A stretch of DNA of 36,577 nucleotides from positions 1 to 36,577 of the forward strand of contig NBML01000002.1 in assembly GCA_002085465.1 (NCBI GenBank). The letters are read 5' to 3'. The notes below the pieces were generated by a model, which saw nothing but the letters and a program-made list of their open reading frames with translations, did no database searches and was not told where the DNA came from. Below, in pieces: positions 9,294 to 18,262 of the stretch (the first letter of the stretch is position 1; every line of letters starts with the position of its first letter). The translations under genes and the position numbers were made by a program. This stretch comes from Desulfobacteraceae bacterium 4572_89 (GTDB taxonomy: Bacteria; Desulfobacterota; Desulfobacteria; Desulfobacterales; Desulfobacteraceae).

Positions 9294-9908
9294 GTTTTCA
9301 AGCGAAGCTATCTTCAGGAGGGTTTGCCGTACTGGCAGAAATGCATACCCCTAAGGGAGTCGATATATCTGAATTGATATCCAATGTAAGATATTTGAAG
9401 TCCCGAGTTGACGGTATTGTAATTCCAGATATGGATAATGGTGTCATGCACATGAGTGCCTTGGCTGGAGGAGCCCTTTTACGTCAACAGGGGATAGACC
9501 CCCTGATTCATGTATATGGACGTGATCGTAACAGAATGGCATTGCAGGGCGATCTTCTGGCTGCCCATGTCCTGGGAATCCATAATCTCCTGGTTGTTCA
9601 GGGAGAATACTGACTTTTATACCCTTATGATAGAAGCTTTCAAATCTTTGAATGTTCCTGTGATTGCCTCTGTTTTTCTTTTGAAAAACGTGGGCATGGC
9701 CCGATACATTTCTATCAATGACCCAAATTCTCGACTTTCTGAGGATGTAATCCGCCGTATTCGAAAATCAAAAAACCGAGAGGTTGAGTGTATAAATATT
9801 GCAGGCGAGATGATCCGTACCATCAAGGAAGTTTCACAGGGAATAAAGATTTCAGCCCTGGGCTGGGAGGACCGTTTGCCGGTTATCCTGGACAGTGCAG
9901 GTCTTTAA
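9290..9908 (+). pseudogene. Methylenetetrahydrofolate reductase paralogue with a large central deletion
   Basis: The first frame (9290-9613) matches the N-terminal third of the intact MetF at 14175-15098: AEMHTPKGVDIS, a VDGIVIPDMDN segment and YGRDRNRMALQGDLL correspond to SEVGPPRGVDPE, VDGINVTDNQT and TRDRNRLAMQSEI. It stops just after LLVVQGE. The C-terminal third resumes in another frame at about 9612 with DFYTLMIEAF, then VGMARYISIND and ALGWEDRLPVIL, and ends at 9908. Aligned to the intact copy, residues equivalent to about 111-195 are absent and the frame is shifted. The missing part is the central portion of the barrel, so neither fragment should be active. It is a second, degenerate MetF-like copy just upstream of the hdrA-mvhD-metV-metF cluster. 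Confidence 0.88.
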
Positions 9909-9935
9909 GAAAAAAAAATTAAACCATTATCTGTT

Positions 9936-9962
9936 TACCTGCTACACCACTCTATGCAGGTA
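9936..9962 (+). repeat. Short inverted repeat in the hdrA leader
   Basis: TACCTGC (9936-9942) and GCAGGTA (9956-9962) form a perfect 7-bp stem with a 13-base loop, ending 31 bases before the hdrA ATG. No U-tract follows. It could be an RNA hairpin in the leader or a protein-binding site. Confidence 0.4.
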
Positions 9963-9993
9963 GCGGATACCCATAAATAAATATAGGTTATAC

Positions 9994-12900
9994 ATGCAAA
10001 AGTTTAATAAATCAGACGCTAAACAATCCAGCACTAACAGGGTGCTGGTTATCGGCGGTGGAGTAGGCGGGATCAGGGCAGCTTTGGATCTTGCAGAATC
10101 CAGGCGTGATGTTCTGTTGATTGATAAATCCTATACCATAGGCGGATTAATGACCCAGCTGGACCGCACATTTCCCACCAATAATTGTGATTTGTGTACT
10201 GTTTCTCCTTTCTTGTCGGCCAGTGCCCGGGAGCAGCATCTGGAAATAAAACCCATGACACGGTTGGAAAATCTTATTGGCGAGGCAGGGGATTTTACTG
10301 CAACCCTTGTGACTGAACCAAGGTTTATAGACATTGATAAATGTACTGGCTGCGGAGAATGCGCAAAAAAATTTCCCAAGGCAGTAAAATTTACACCTGG
10401 ACTTGACCCCAGGGCCCCTACCTGCATGCGATATCCCCAGGAGACTCCCTATGCCTTTGCCATTGATATGGAAAAAGTCAAGGATATCAGTGAAATCCAA
10501 AAGGTCTGCAAGGCCAATGCCATTCTTGCCGAGGATAAATCAACAGAAACCAGTATTAAAATCGGATCTGTTGTCCTGAGCATTGGGGCAGAACTATTTG
10601 ATCCATCAGTACTGGATAATTATGGCGGTGGTAAATACCAGAATGTGGTTACAGGACTTGAATATGAAAGAATCATGTCAGCTTCCGGGCCTTTCCAGGG
10701 AGACCTTGTAAGAGTCTCAGATAGAAAAAGGCCCAAAAAAATTGCCTGGATTCAATGTGTAGGTTCCAGGGGTATTAATAAGGCTGATGTTTCCTATTGT
10801 TCAGGAGTATGCTGCATGTATGCCCTGAAAGAAGCCATTGTCACAAAGGAACGTTTTGCCGAAGATATAGAAACAACAATTTTTTATATGGACATGCGAA
10901 CCTATGGTAAGGATTATGAACAATATTTCAACCGGGCTAAAAACGAATACAATATCAGAATGATACGAAACCGGCCCCATTCTATTATTGAAAATCCAAA
11001 GACCAATGATCTTTCCATTACCTATGCTCTGGAGGAAAATCCAACCCATGAGACCGAGGAATTTGACATGGTGGTTCTTTCTACGGGTTTCAGGGTAGGG
11101 GATACCAGCATTGATCTGGCCGGAAAACTGGGCATTGAGCTTAATCAACATAATTTTGCCCTGACCGATCATTTCAATTCAGTAAAAACATCAAGGCCCG
11201 GGGTCTATGTCTGCGGTGTTTATGAAAGCCCCAAAGATATCCCTGAGACCATGGTACAGGCCAGTGCTGCTGCATCCATGGCTGCTTCAGACCTTCCATC
11301 CATTCTAAAGGAAAACCAGGTGGAAGATTTATTTCCCCTGGAGCGGAATGTATCGGACGAAGAGTTGAAAATAGGTGTTTTTGTCTGCGACTGCGGATTT
11401 GATATCGGTGGTGTCGTGGATGTTGAAACTCTCATTGAATATGTGAAGGTAAATCCGGATGTGGCTGTTGCCAGAGGAGTTGGCTATGGCTGTTCAACCG
11501 AATCCATGGCTGAGATAGAAGCCCTGATTCTGGAGCATGGGATTAACCGGGTGGTAATCGGCGGATGTTCTCCAAGAACCCATGAAACTAAATTTCAGGA
11601 TCTGTTAAGAAGGGTTGGCCTCAACCGGTATCTGGTGGAAATTGTTAACCTGAGAGATCAAAATACCTGGCCACATATGGGACAACCCAAAGAGGCCCTG
11701 GAAAAAGCCTTTAAACTTCTTCAGATAGGTATCAGCGGAGTTCGCAAAAATCGTCCTCTCCTGGACAATACTCTTCCCATGAGTCAGAATGCACTGGTTG
11801 TGGGCGGTGGCATTACTGGAATGACATCTGCCCTGAAACTGGCAGACCAGGGAGTGCGTGTATATATTATTGAACGGGGACCTGCCCTTGGAGGACTTGC
11901 CCGTTCTGTCAGAAAAACCATTGAGGGAGAAAATGTAGATCTTTTTGTGACAGACCTTGTGGAACAAGTAAATGCCCATGAAAATATTCAAGTCATGGTA
12001 AGCTCTATTGTCGTTGATCACAGCGGCGTGCCCGGTCTTTTTAAAACCGGTATTCAGACCGGGCTTCGCATGAATTATATGCAGATTGATCATGGGGTGA
12101 CAATTCTGGCCACTGGTGCCCTTGCCAACCGGCCCAATGAATACGGCCTTGGAAGTATGGAGAATGTCATTACCCAGCTGGAAATGGATTCCCTGCTGGA
12201 AGATGATCAAGAAAAAATTTCATCAATGGACCAGATAGTCATGATTCAATGTGTAGGTTCCAGGGATGAAAATAATCCCAATTGTTCCAGGATCTGCTGC
12301 CAGGCTGCCATGAAAAATGCTTTGCGTATCAAACAAATCAATCCACAGGCCCAGATTTTTGTCATATACCGTGATATCAGGACCTATGGATTTCAGGAAG
12401 ATTACTATAGGGAAGCAAGGAACCTGGGTGTCAAATTCATCAGGTATTCCCTTGATACAAAACCCGAGGTAAAAAAAATAGACAGCAAGTTGTCAGTCTG
12501 TGTCCATGACTTTATACTGGGACAGAACATTGATATTGAGACCGATTGCCTGGTCCTCAGTACGGGGCTTATTGCCGATGATGAAACCACGGAAGACCTT
12601 GCAATAATGTTTCACCTGCCCAGGACCCTGGATAATTATTTTCTGGAGGATCATGTAAAACTCAGGCCTGTTGATATGGCCTTACGGGGATTTTTCATTG
12701 CCGGCACGGTCCATTCCCCCAAGACAATCCGGGAAAGTATTACCCAGGCCCTTGCAGTTGCAGGACGGGCCCAGGCCCTTTTGGGCAAAAAAGAAATCAA
12801 CCTGGGTGCTGCCGTTGCCAAGGTGGACACGGATAAATGTGCATCCTGCCTGGTTTGCGTGAGGGTATGTCCCTTTGACATTCCTTTTATAAATGCTGAG

Positions 12901-13044
12901 GGGTATTCACAGATAGATCCTGACAAATGCCAGGGTTGCGGTGTCTGCGCTGCAGATTGCCCGGCAAAAGCAATTCAACTGCTGTCCTATGAGGATGATC
13001 AGATTCTAGCAAAATTAGATGGTTTATTTGAGAGGGTTAACTAA
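9994..13044 (+). CDS. hdrA: HdrA-like flavin/iron-sulfur electron-transfer subunit, two fused HdrA modules
   Basis: A 1016-residue protein made of two HdrA-type flavoprotein modules. Module one has FAD motif VLVIGGGVGGIRAALDL, the HdrA signature FPTNNCDLC (Cys65, Cys68) and the cluster region IQCVGSRG...YCSGVCC. A linker domain (VFVCDCGFDIGG to VIGGCSPRTHE) joins it to module two, with FAD motif ALVVGGGITGMTSAL (about 604) and IQCVGSRD...CSRICC. The C-terminus is a two-cluster ferredoxin (Cys949/952/955/959 and Cys979/982/985/989). The ferredoxin insert of module one looks degenerate: C117, C120 and C123 remain but the fourth ligand is Phe127, and the second cluster keeps only one Cys. With MvhD and MetFV it is expected to move electrons, possibly by bifurcation, between methylene-THF/methyl-THF and NAD(H) or ferredoxin. 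No hdrB or hdrC gene is nearby. Confidence 0.92.
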   Translation: MQKFNKSDAKQSSTNRVLVIGGGVGGIRAALDLAESRRDVLLIDKSYTIGGLMTQLDRTFPTNNCDLCTVSPFLSASAREQHLEIKPMTRLENLIGEAGDFTATLVTEPRFIDIDKCTGCGECAKKFPKAVKFTPGLDPRAPTCMRYPQETPYAFAIDMEKVKDISEIQKVCKANAILAEDKSTETSIKIGSVVLSIGAELFDPSVLDNYGGGKYQNVVTGLEYERIMSASGPFQGDLVRVSDRKRPKKIAWIQCVGSRGINKADVSYCSGVCCMYALKEAIVTKERFAEDIETTIFYMDMRTYGKDYEQYFNRAKNEYNIRMIRNRPHSIIENPKTNDLSITYALEENPTHETEEFDMVVLSTGFRVGDTSIDLAGKLGIELNQHNFALTDHFNSVKTSRPGVYVCGVYESPKDIPETMVQASAAASMAASDLPSILKENQVEDLFPLERNVSDEELKIGVFVCDCGFDIGGVVDVETLIEYVKVNPDVAVARGVGYGCSTESMAEIEALILEHGINRVVIGGCSPRTHETKFQDLLRRVGLNRYLVEIVNLRDQNTWPHMGQPKEALEKAFKLLQIGISGVRKNRPLLDNTLPMSQNALVVGGGITGMTSALKLADQGVRVYIIERGPALGGLARSVRKTIEGENVDLFVTDLVEQVNAHENIQVMVSSIVVDHSGVPGLFKTGIQTGLRMNYMQIDHGVTILATGALANRPNEYGLGSMENVITQLEMDSLLEDDQEKISSMDQIVMIQCVGSRDENNPNCSRICCQAAMKNALRIKQINPQAQIFVIYRDIRTYGFQEDYYREARNLGVKFIRYSLDTKPEVKKIDSKLSVCVHDFILGQNIDIETDCLVLSTGLIADDETTEDLAIMFHLPRTLDNYFLEDHVKLRPVDMALRGFFIAGTVHSPKTIRESITQALAVAGRAQALLGKKEINLGAAVAKVDTDKCASCLVCVRVCPFDIPFINAEGYSQIDPDKCQGCGVCAADCPAKAIQLLSYEDDQILAKLDGLFERVN

Positions 13045-13484
13045 TGGAAAATTTTGAACCGGAAATTGTCGCATTCTGCTGTCACTATTGTGCCTACACG
13101 GCTGCTGACATGGCCGGAAGCAAACGAATATCATATCCATCCAACGTAAAAATTATCCGGGTGCCATGCACAGGCAAGGTGGATGCTATACATATAATGA
13201 AAGCACTTGAAAAAGGTGCTGACGGTGTCTATGTGGCCGGCTGCCTTGAAGGCGACTGTCATTTCAAAAATGGAAATACCAGAGCTAGTAACCGTGTGGC
13301 CAGGGTGCAAAAGTTTTTAGAAGAGATTGGCTGGGAAAAGGAACGGGTTGAGATGATCAATATGTCGGCTGGTATGGGTGAGAAATTTGCCAGGACGGCC
13401 CATGAATTTACTGAAAAAATTAAAGAACTGGGCCCAAATCCTGTGAAGCAGGTTAAAAAAACAGAAATCCCGGCCCTGGTTTAA
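13044..13484 (+). CDS. mvhD: MvhD-type [2Fe-2S] electron-transfer protein
   Basis: A 146-residue protein matching the MvhD/FrhD delta subunit family. Cysteines are found in IVAFCCHYCAY, IRVPCTGKVD and VAGCLEGDCHFKNGN, the usual ligands of its [2Fe-2S] cluster. In known complexes MvhD bridges HdrA to a hydrogenase or other electron donor; here the nearest candidates are MetV and MetF. Its ATG overlaps the hdrA stop (TAATG), so the two are translationally coupled. No hydrogenase genes occur in the window. Confidence 0.92.
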   Translation: MENFEPEIVAFCCHYCAYTAADMAGSKRISYPSNVKIIRVPCTGKVDAIHIMKALEKGADGVYVAGCLEGDCHFKNGNTRASNRVARVQKFLEEIGWEKERVEMINMSAGMGEKFARTAHEFTEKIKELGPNPVKQVKKTEIPALV

Positions 13485-13509
13485 CAATTAATCCCTTTGG
13501 AGATAAAAA

Positions 13510-14178
13510 ATGATAACAGCAGAACAAAAACCAATGCAGGAAATTATTAAATATATAGAGCCCTATGATAAAATTCTCCTCATCGGCTGTAATGAATGTG
13601 TAACCGTTTGTGCTGCCGGCGGAAGAAAAGAGGTAGGGCTTCTGGCATCGGCTCTTAAACTTGACAGACTGAAACATGGAAAGACCCTGGATATAAAGGA
13701 AATTACACTGGAGAGGCAATGCGATCCTGAATATGTGGAAGAACTTGTTACTGCCATTGATGATGCGGATGCCGTCCTTTCCATGGCCTGCGGGTGCGGG
13801 GTTCAGACCGTTGCCGCAAGATACAATAACAAACATGTTTATCCGGCTGTTAATACCAAGTTCATGGGAGCATCCCTGAGCCAGGGAGTATGGGCGGAAA
13901 GATGTCAGGGCTGCGGAGACTGCATGCTGGGAATCACTGCCGGGATCTGTCCTGTGTCCAGATGTTCTAAAAGCCTTTTAAACGGACCCTGTGGAGGTAC
14001 TTCCAATGGCCAGTGCGAAATCGGGCCGGACACAGATTGTGCCTGGAGATTGATCTGGGAACGGCTGAAAGCACTTGGTCTGGAAGAGCGATACGAAGAA
14101 CTGGTTGAAGCAAGAGACTGGAGACCTGCCGGTGGTGCCGGACCCAGAAAAATTATTAGAGAGGATTTGGCATTATGA
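13510..14178 (+). CDS. metV: MetV, MTHFR C-terminal-type iron-sulfur partner of methylene-THF reductase
   Basis: A 222-residue protein of the methylenetetrahydrofolate reductase C-terminal domain family. It is rich in cysteine: GCNECVTVCAAGG near the N-terminus, SMACGCGVQT in the middle, then RCQGCGDCMLG, ICPVSRCSKSLLNGPCGG and QCEIGPDTDCAW. These are consistent with iron-sulfur or zinc sites. MetV forms the complex with MetF in acetogens and connects it to HdrA/MvhD. The stop overlaps the metF start (ATGA), which supports co-translation. GGAG precedes its ATG. Confidence 0.92.
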   Translation: MITAEQKPMQEIIKYIEPYDKILLIGCNECVTVCAAGGRKEVGLLASALKLDRLKHGKTLDIKEITLERQCDPEYVEELVTAIDDADAVLSMACGCGVQTVAARYNNKHVYPAVNTKFMGASLSQGVWAERCQGCGDCMLGITAGICPVSRCSKSLLNGPCGGTSNGQCEIGPDTDCAWRLIWERLKALGLEERYEELVEARDWRPAGGAGPRKIIREDLAL

Positions 14179-15098
14179 AAACGGAAAGCAGACTGGAAAA
14201 AGTATTGACATCCGGAGCTTTGGCAGTTACCTCCGAGGTGGGACCTCCCAGGGGCGTGGATCCTGAGATTGTAAAAACAAAAGCAAATATGATCAAAGAC
14301 CATGTGGATGGCATTAATGTAACAGACAACCAGACCGCCATGGTAAGGATGTCTTCCATGGCAGCCGGTGTGATTATCAAGCAGATGGGCCTTGATCCCA
14401 TTATCCAGATGGTAACCAGGGACAGAAACCGTCTGGCCATGCAGAGTGAAATTATCGGGGCATCGGCCTTTGGTATCGATACCATGCTTTGTCTTTCAGG
14501 GGATCATCCAAAGTTTGGTGATCATCCCATGGCAAAAAGTGTATATGACATTGATTCAATTCAGCTTATCCAGACAGTTAAGGATATGCGGGATGAAGGT
14601 AAGTTCCAGGGCGGAGCAGACATGAAAGGAAGGCCAAATATGTATATCGGTGCAGCTGCCAACCCTTTTGCCGATCCCTTTGAACTTCGGGTTATGCGTC
14701 TTGCTAAAAAAGCAAAAGCAGGTGTTGACTTTGTCCAGACCCAGTGTATTTTTAATCTTGACAAGTTTGAGCTATGGATGAAAGGCGTGGAAGACCGGGA
14801 GCTGGACAAGGAAGTTCATGTGCTTGCCGGCATCACTCCCATGAAATCCGTGGGCATGGCACGGTATATGAAAAATAAAGTACCGGGTATGGATATTCCT
14901 GATGAAGTTATTAAAAGATTGGCAGGTGTGTCAAAGGAGCAGCAGCCGGAAGAGGGTATTAAAATAGCTGTGGAATCCATTGAAAGACTCAAGGAGACAA
15001 AGGGTGTTCACGGTTTTCATATCATGGCAATTGAATGGGAAGAACGGGTTCCCGAGATTGTTGAACAGGCTGGATTATATCCAAGACCCCAATTTTAA
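14175..15098 (+). CDS. metF: Methylenetetrahydrofolate reductase
   Basis: A full-length (307-residue) MetF TIM-barrel protein: SEVGPPRGVDPE with the catalytic Glu, the VTRDRNRLAMQSEI stretch, LCLSGDHPKFGDHP, VDFVQTQCIFNLDKF and KSVGMARYM. It interconverts 5,10-methylene-THF and 5-methyl-THF in the methyl branch of the Wood-Ljungdahl pathway; in a sulfate reducer that oxidises acetyl units fully it would run toward methylene-THF. It overlaps metV by four bases and ends the hdrA-mvhD-metV-metF block. A degenerate paralogue lies at 9290-9908. Confidence 0.95.
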   Translation: MKTESRLEKVLTSGALAVTSEVGPPRGVDPEIVKTKANMIKDHVDGINVTDNQTAMVRMSSMAAGVIIKQMGLDPIIQMVTRDRNRLAMQSEIIGASAFGIDTMLCLSGDHPKFGDHPMAKSVYDIDSIQLIQTVKDMRDEGKFQGGADMKGRPNMYIGAAANPFADPFELRVMRLAKKAKAGVDFVQTQCIFNLDKFELWMKGVEDRELDKEVHVLAGITPMKSVGMARYMKNKVPGMDIPDEVIKRLAGVSKEQQPEEGIKIAVESIERLKETKGVHGFHIMAIEWEERVPEIVEQAGLYPRPQF

Positions 15099-15155
15099 AT
15101 ATAGAAAGATTAAAAAAATATCCCTTTAATGATAAAAACAAAAGGAGATTTTAAT

Positions 15156-15542
15156 ATGAGCGAAAAAAAACTCATTTTAGTTGTTGATGATGATCCTGAT
15201 TTGGTGGAAGCTGTATCCATGAAACTTGATGCAATAGGATACAGGGTTGAAAAAGCCTATGACGGAGTGGAAGCCATGGAAAAAATCAAAGAAGAAAAAC
15301 CATCTGTGGTTATCCTTGATGTTATGATGCCCAGGAAAAACGGGTGGGAAGTCTGTGAAGAAATCAAAAACAATGATAACCTGAAAGAAATTGCAGTTGT
15401 TCTGCTTACGGCGGTGGCAGAATCAGTTAAAACAACCAGTTATACACACCATGATGGGAAAACAACCCTTGCAGATGATTATGTTCCAAAACCCATTGAT
15501 CTTGATGAATTAATGGAGATTGTGGGCGACCATTGTAAGTAA
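15156..15542 (+). CDS. Single-domain response regulator
   Basis: A 128-residue CheY-like receiver with acidic pocket VVDDDPD, phosphoacceptor Asp55 (VVILDVMMPRKNGWE), the Thr in VLLTAVAES and the conserved Lys in YVPKPIDL. There is no output domain. The start at 15156 is chosen because AAGGAG lies 8-10 bases upstream; an earlier in-frame ATG at 15129 has no such site. An insertion (KTTSYTHHDGKTTLADD) lengthens the loop between the Thr and Lys strands. It follows metF by 57 bp and precedes a terminator-like hairpin, so it may be the last gene of the metF operon. Confidence 0.9.
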   Translation: MSEKKLILVVDDDPDLVEAVSMKLDAIGYRVEKAYDGVEAMEKIKEEKPSVVILDVMMPRKNGWEVCEEIKNNDNLKEIAVVLLTAVAESVKTTSYTHHDGKTTLADDYVPKPIDLDELMEIVGDHCK

Positions 15543-15588
15543 AATCTTTTGTTTAATTTGCCCTGTATATTCCAATCAGATAAGAATC

Positions 15589-15617
15589 GGCGGGGGGTTA
15601 TGTAAAACCTTCCCGCC
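15589..15617 (+). terminator. GC-rich hairpin after the response regulator
   Basis: GGCGGG (15589-15594) pairs with CCCGCC (15612-15617); an inner GGTT/AACC helix extends the stem around a small internal loop. It is followed by ACTTTTATCT, a weak U-rich tract. It sits between the metF/response-regulator block and the ACT-protein operon, which fits a transcription terminator. Confidence 0.55.
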
Positions 15618-15631
15618 AGACTTTTATCTGG

Positions 15632-16702
15632 ATGCTAATTTATTATAAAAGGGTGCGTTTATATCTTCCTATGACCAAAGCTTTGATTCGAATTAATGGT
15701 ATCAGGCTGAGTACTGAAATGATACAGGTTCGGCAGTATTCACCTTCCGGGGATTGTGGATACAGTGAACCAATCTATCAGGCTTTTGCTGGAGACAAGA
15801 TTAATATAGCCTGTCTTGGACTTGACAAAAGGGTTTCAGGGACATCTACTTTTTGTTGTATAGATAAAAAAACAGATAAAAAAATTTTTGAAAAATATTT
15901 AAACCACCCTGGAATTGTAGCCCCTGGATCTGAACAATTTTCCAGGGTTTGTTCTATTTCAGTATATCCCCATCATTCCAGTTTGAACACCTTTGGATTT
16001 TTAATTCAGCTCCTTGGACGGAACAAGATAAGGTTCCAACACCTTGTTTCCTCAAATGCAATGATTTCCTTTGTCGTTGAAATGTCGGACCAGAAAAGGG
16101 TTCTGGACCTGTTTGAAAAAGAATTTGACCTGCCCCCCACCCATACGCCCTTTCAGCAGGATTTCCACGATCAGACATGTGAGTTTGTAAAACAACGCTA
16201 TTATGAAACCAGGGCCACATATATTGAGCAGAAAATCAAAACCTATGGAATAGGCCTGGACCCCTGCCTGGATTTAATGGAAATTTCCTGCACCCAGGAT
16301 CAACTTGAAACCAGTGGTGCCCACATCCGCTCCCTGGAAAAGGCCGGAAAAAAATTTCATTTTATCTCTGCAATGCCCAGCCCTGGGGATGAAAATGCCT
16401 GCCATCTGTTTTGTCTCACAACAGCTTTAACATCAAAGGAAAGACAATCTTTTTTATCGAAATTTACAGGGGTTACAGGCCTGGACATCTGCCGATTTCT
16501 ATCAGCTGATCTGATTAGTTTTCATGGACCTCATTTTGGAGACAGATTTGGTATATTTAATACAGCCATGAATTGTTTTCAGTCAGAATCCATTCCAATT
16601 CTCCTGGCAGGATGTACCGGGGCAAGCATCTGCATGGTTCTTCCGGCATCCAGGGGAGAAAAGGCCATATCTGCATTGGCTGAAGGGTTTGATACACCAT
16701 GA
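15632..16702 (+). CDS. Protein with four ACT-like modules, probable ligand-binding regulator
   Basis: A 356-residue protein with no enzyme domain. It appears to be built from four ACT-like modules arranged as two pairs. The clearest are module two (SISVYPHHSSLNTFGFLIQL ... FVVEMSDQKRVLDLFEKEF) and module four (FHGPHFGDRFGIFNTAM ... ICMVLPASRGEKAISALAEG), both resembling the regulatory ACT repeats of aspartokinase. Modules one and three (INIACLGLD, LMEISCTQDQL) are weaker. The aspartokinase catalytic domain is absent. ACT pairs usually bind amino acids, so this may be an amino-acid sensor feeding the kinases that follow; its stop overlaps the next start (ATGA). The start is uncertain: ATG 15671 (MTKALIRING) is also possible and neither has a clear ribosome site. 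Confidence 0.7.
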   Translation: MLIYYKRVRLYLPMTKALIRINGIRLSTEMIQVRQYSPSGDCGYSEPIYQAFAGDKINIACLGLDKRVSGTSTFCCIDKKTDKKIFEKYLNHPGIVAPGSEQFSRVCSISVYPHHSSLNTFGFLIQLLGRNKIRFQHLVSSNAMISFVVEMSDQKRVLDLFEKEFDLPPTHTPFQQDFHDQTCEFVKQRYYETRATYIEQKIKTYGIGLDPCLDLMEISCTQDQLETSGAHIRSLEKAGKKFHFISAMPSPGDENACHLFCLTTALTSKERQSFLSKFTGVTGLDICRFLSADLISFHGPHFGDRFGIFNTAMNCFQSESIPILLAGCTGASICMVLPASRGEKAISALAEGFDTP

Positions 16703-18234
16703 GTAATGATCTGGGATTCAGTACTGAAGAACTTTTTTGGCGGGCCCGTATTTTTGATTCCCTGTCCTATCCCAGTGTTGTGATTTCTTCGACTAAAAAT
16801 GTTATGGGGGCCAATAAAAAATTTTATGACACCTTTAACCTTTCCCGAAAAGAGGTTGTGGGGAAAAAGTGTTTTAGATACCTGTTATTCAAAGATACTC
16901 CCTGTGATTCAGAGGACTGCCCCATTTCAAAGGTGGTAAAAACTAAAACCAGTTATTCTTACACGGTTAAACACCAATACAAATGGGAAGACCGGGTTTT
17001 TTCCCCTATTTTTGATGATGAAGGGAATGTTGTTTATGTTATTGCCAGCATAAGGGATATTACACGGATTAAATCCCTTGAAAACCAGCTTATTGGAGCC
17101 AAAGAGTTTATTACCCGTGTGATTTATTCGTCTGCCTCTGCCATTGTGGCTGCTGATCGCCAGGGCAAAATTGAATTGATGAATTCCGTGGCAAAGGAAT
17201 TGTTTGGGGATTTTAACGGGGAAGAGGGAAAGATAAAACACACTGAACAACTCTATCCTCCGGGCAAAGCCAAGGAAATCATGAAAATGCTCAGGGATGA
17301 GAAAATCGGTGGAAAAGGAAAATTGATCATCCCAAGGACCACCATAGTCAATGCCAAGGGTGAAAAAATCAGGGTGGAAATGTCCGCAGCCATTATATAT
17401 GATGAAAACGGCAATGAATCTGCTACCATGGCCATTTATAATAATCTGGAAGACAAGATCAAGGTGGAAAAAGAACTTAAATTTACCCAGAAACAGCTGG
17501 CACAATCTGAAAAAATGGCTTCTTTGGGCCAGTTGGCAGCAGGTGTTGCCCATGAAATAAACAACCCCCTCACAGGAGTATTATTTTATGCCAGTCTTTT
17601 GCTTGAAAGGGATGATCTGGATGAAAACGCAAAAGAGGATTTAGGTTATATTGTTGAAGATGCTGACCGGTGTAAGAATATTGTTAAAAGCCTTCTGGTA
17701 TACAGTAGAAGTACGGATTCCAAAAAAAATATTATCCATATCAATGAAATCGTTGATAGGAGCCTGAAATTGATCCGGGATCAGAAAAAATTCAGAAACA
17801 TCCATATTCGCCGATTCCTGGCAGATGAGATGATGCTGATCAATGCAGATACAAATAAACTCAACCAGGTGATAATAAACCTGGTTATTAATGCGGCCGA
17901 TGCCATGAACGGTAACGGCATTATAAGTATTAGTACCTATAGAAACAAACTCATCAAAAAAGTATATGTGGAAATCAAAGACACAGGGGAAGGTATTCCC
18001 AGGGAGAATCTTTCTAAGATTTTTGATCCATTTTTTACCACAAAAGAGGTGGGGAAAAGTACAGGTTTAGGTCTTAGTATAGTCTATGGGATTATAGAAG
18101 AACACGGAGCCAGAATCAGTGTAAAAAAAACCGGAGCCAAGGGAACTATTTTTGTTTTGGAATTTCCCTTGTATATTCCCCAGGAACAAGGGATGCCCCT
18201 ATGCGGCGGACCTGATTCCCAAGAGATGTTATAA
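16699..18234 (+). CDS. Cytoplasmic PAS-PAS sensor histidine kinase with a cysteine motif
   Basis: A 511-residue kinase without transmembrane segments. PAS1 (about 10-125) contains C58-X10-C69-X4-C74-P, a cysteine pattern shared with two other kinases in this window. PAS2 spans about 135-260. The dimerisation/phosphotransfer helix has His285 ([14 protein letters not shown]) and the ATPase domain has N-box [14 protein letters not shown]1 DTGEGIP and G2 [13 protein letters not shown]. It overlaps the ACT-protein gene by four bases and is followed at 28 bp by a receiver-kinase, so it is part of a phosphorelay operon ending in an NtrC-type activator. Confidence 0.92.
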   Translation: MSNDLGFSTEELFWRARIFDSLSYPSVVISSTKNVMGANKKFYDTFNLSRKEVVGKKCFRYLLFKDTPCDSEDCPISKVVKTKTSYSYTVKHQYKWEDRVFSPIFDDEGNVVYVIASIRDITRIKSLENQLIGAKEFITRVIYSSASAIVAADRQGKIELMNSVAKELFGDFNGEEGKIKHTEQLYPPGKAKEIMKMLRDEKIGGKGKLIIPRTTIVNAKGEKIRVEMSAAIIYDENGNESATMAIYNNLEDKIKVEKELKFTQKQLAQSEKMASLGQLAAGVAHEINNPLTGVLFYASLLLERDDLDENAKEDLGYIVEDADRCKNIVKSLLVYSRSTDSKKNIIHINEIVDRSLKLIRDQKKFRNIHIRRFLADEMMLINADTNKLNQVIINLVINAADAMNGNGIISISTYRNKLIKKVYVEIKDTGEGIPRENLSKIFDPFFTTKEVGKSTGLGLSIVYGIIEEHGARISVKKTGAKGTIFVLEFPLYIPQEQGMPLCGGPDSQEML

Positions 18235-18262
18235 ATGAAAAAAAACGCCTTAACAGGGCAGA

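Noticed and set aside
11605..12210. 201-residue antisense frame opposite hdrA
   Set aside because: The plus strand encodes a well-conserved HdrA module here; the antisense product shows no family signal.
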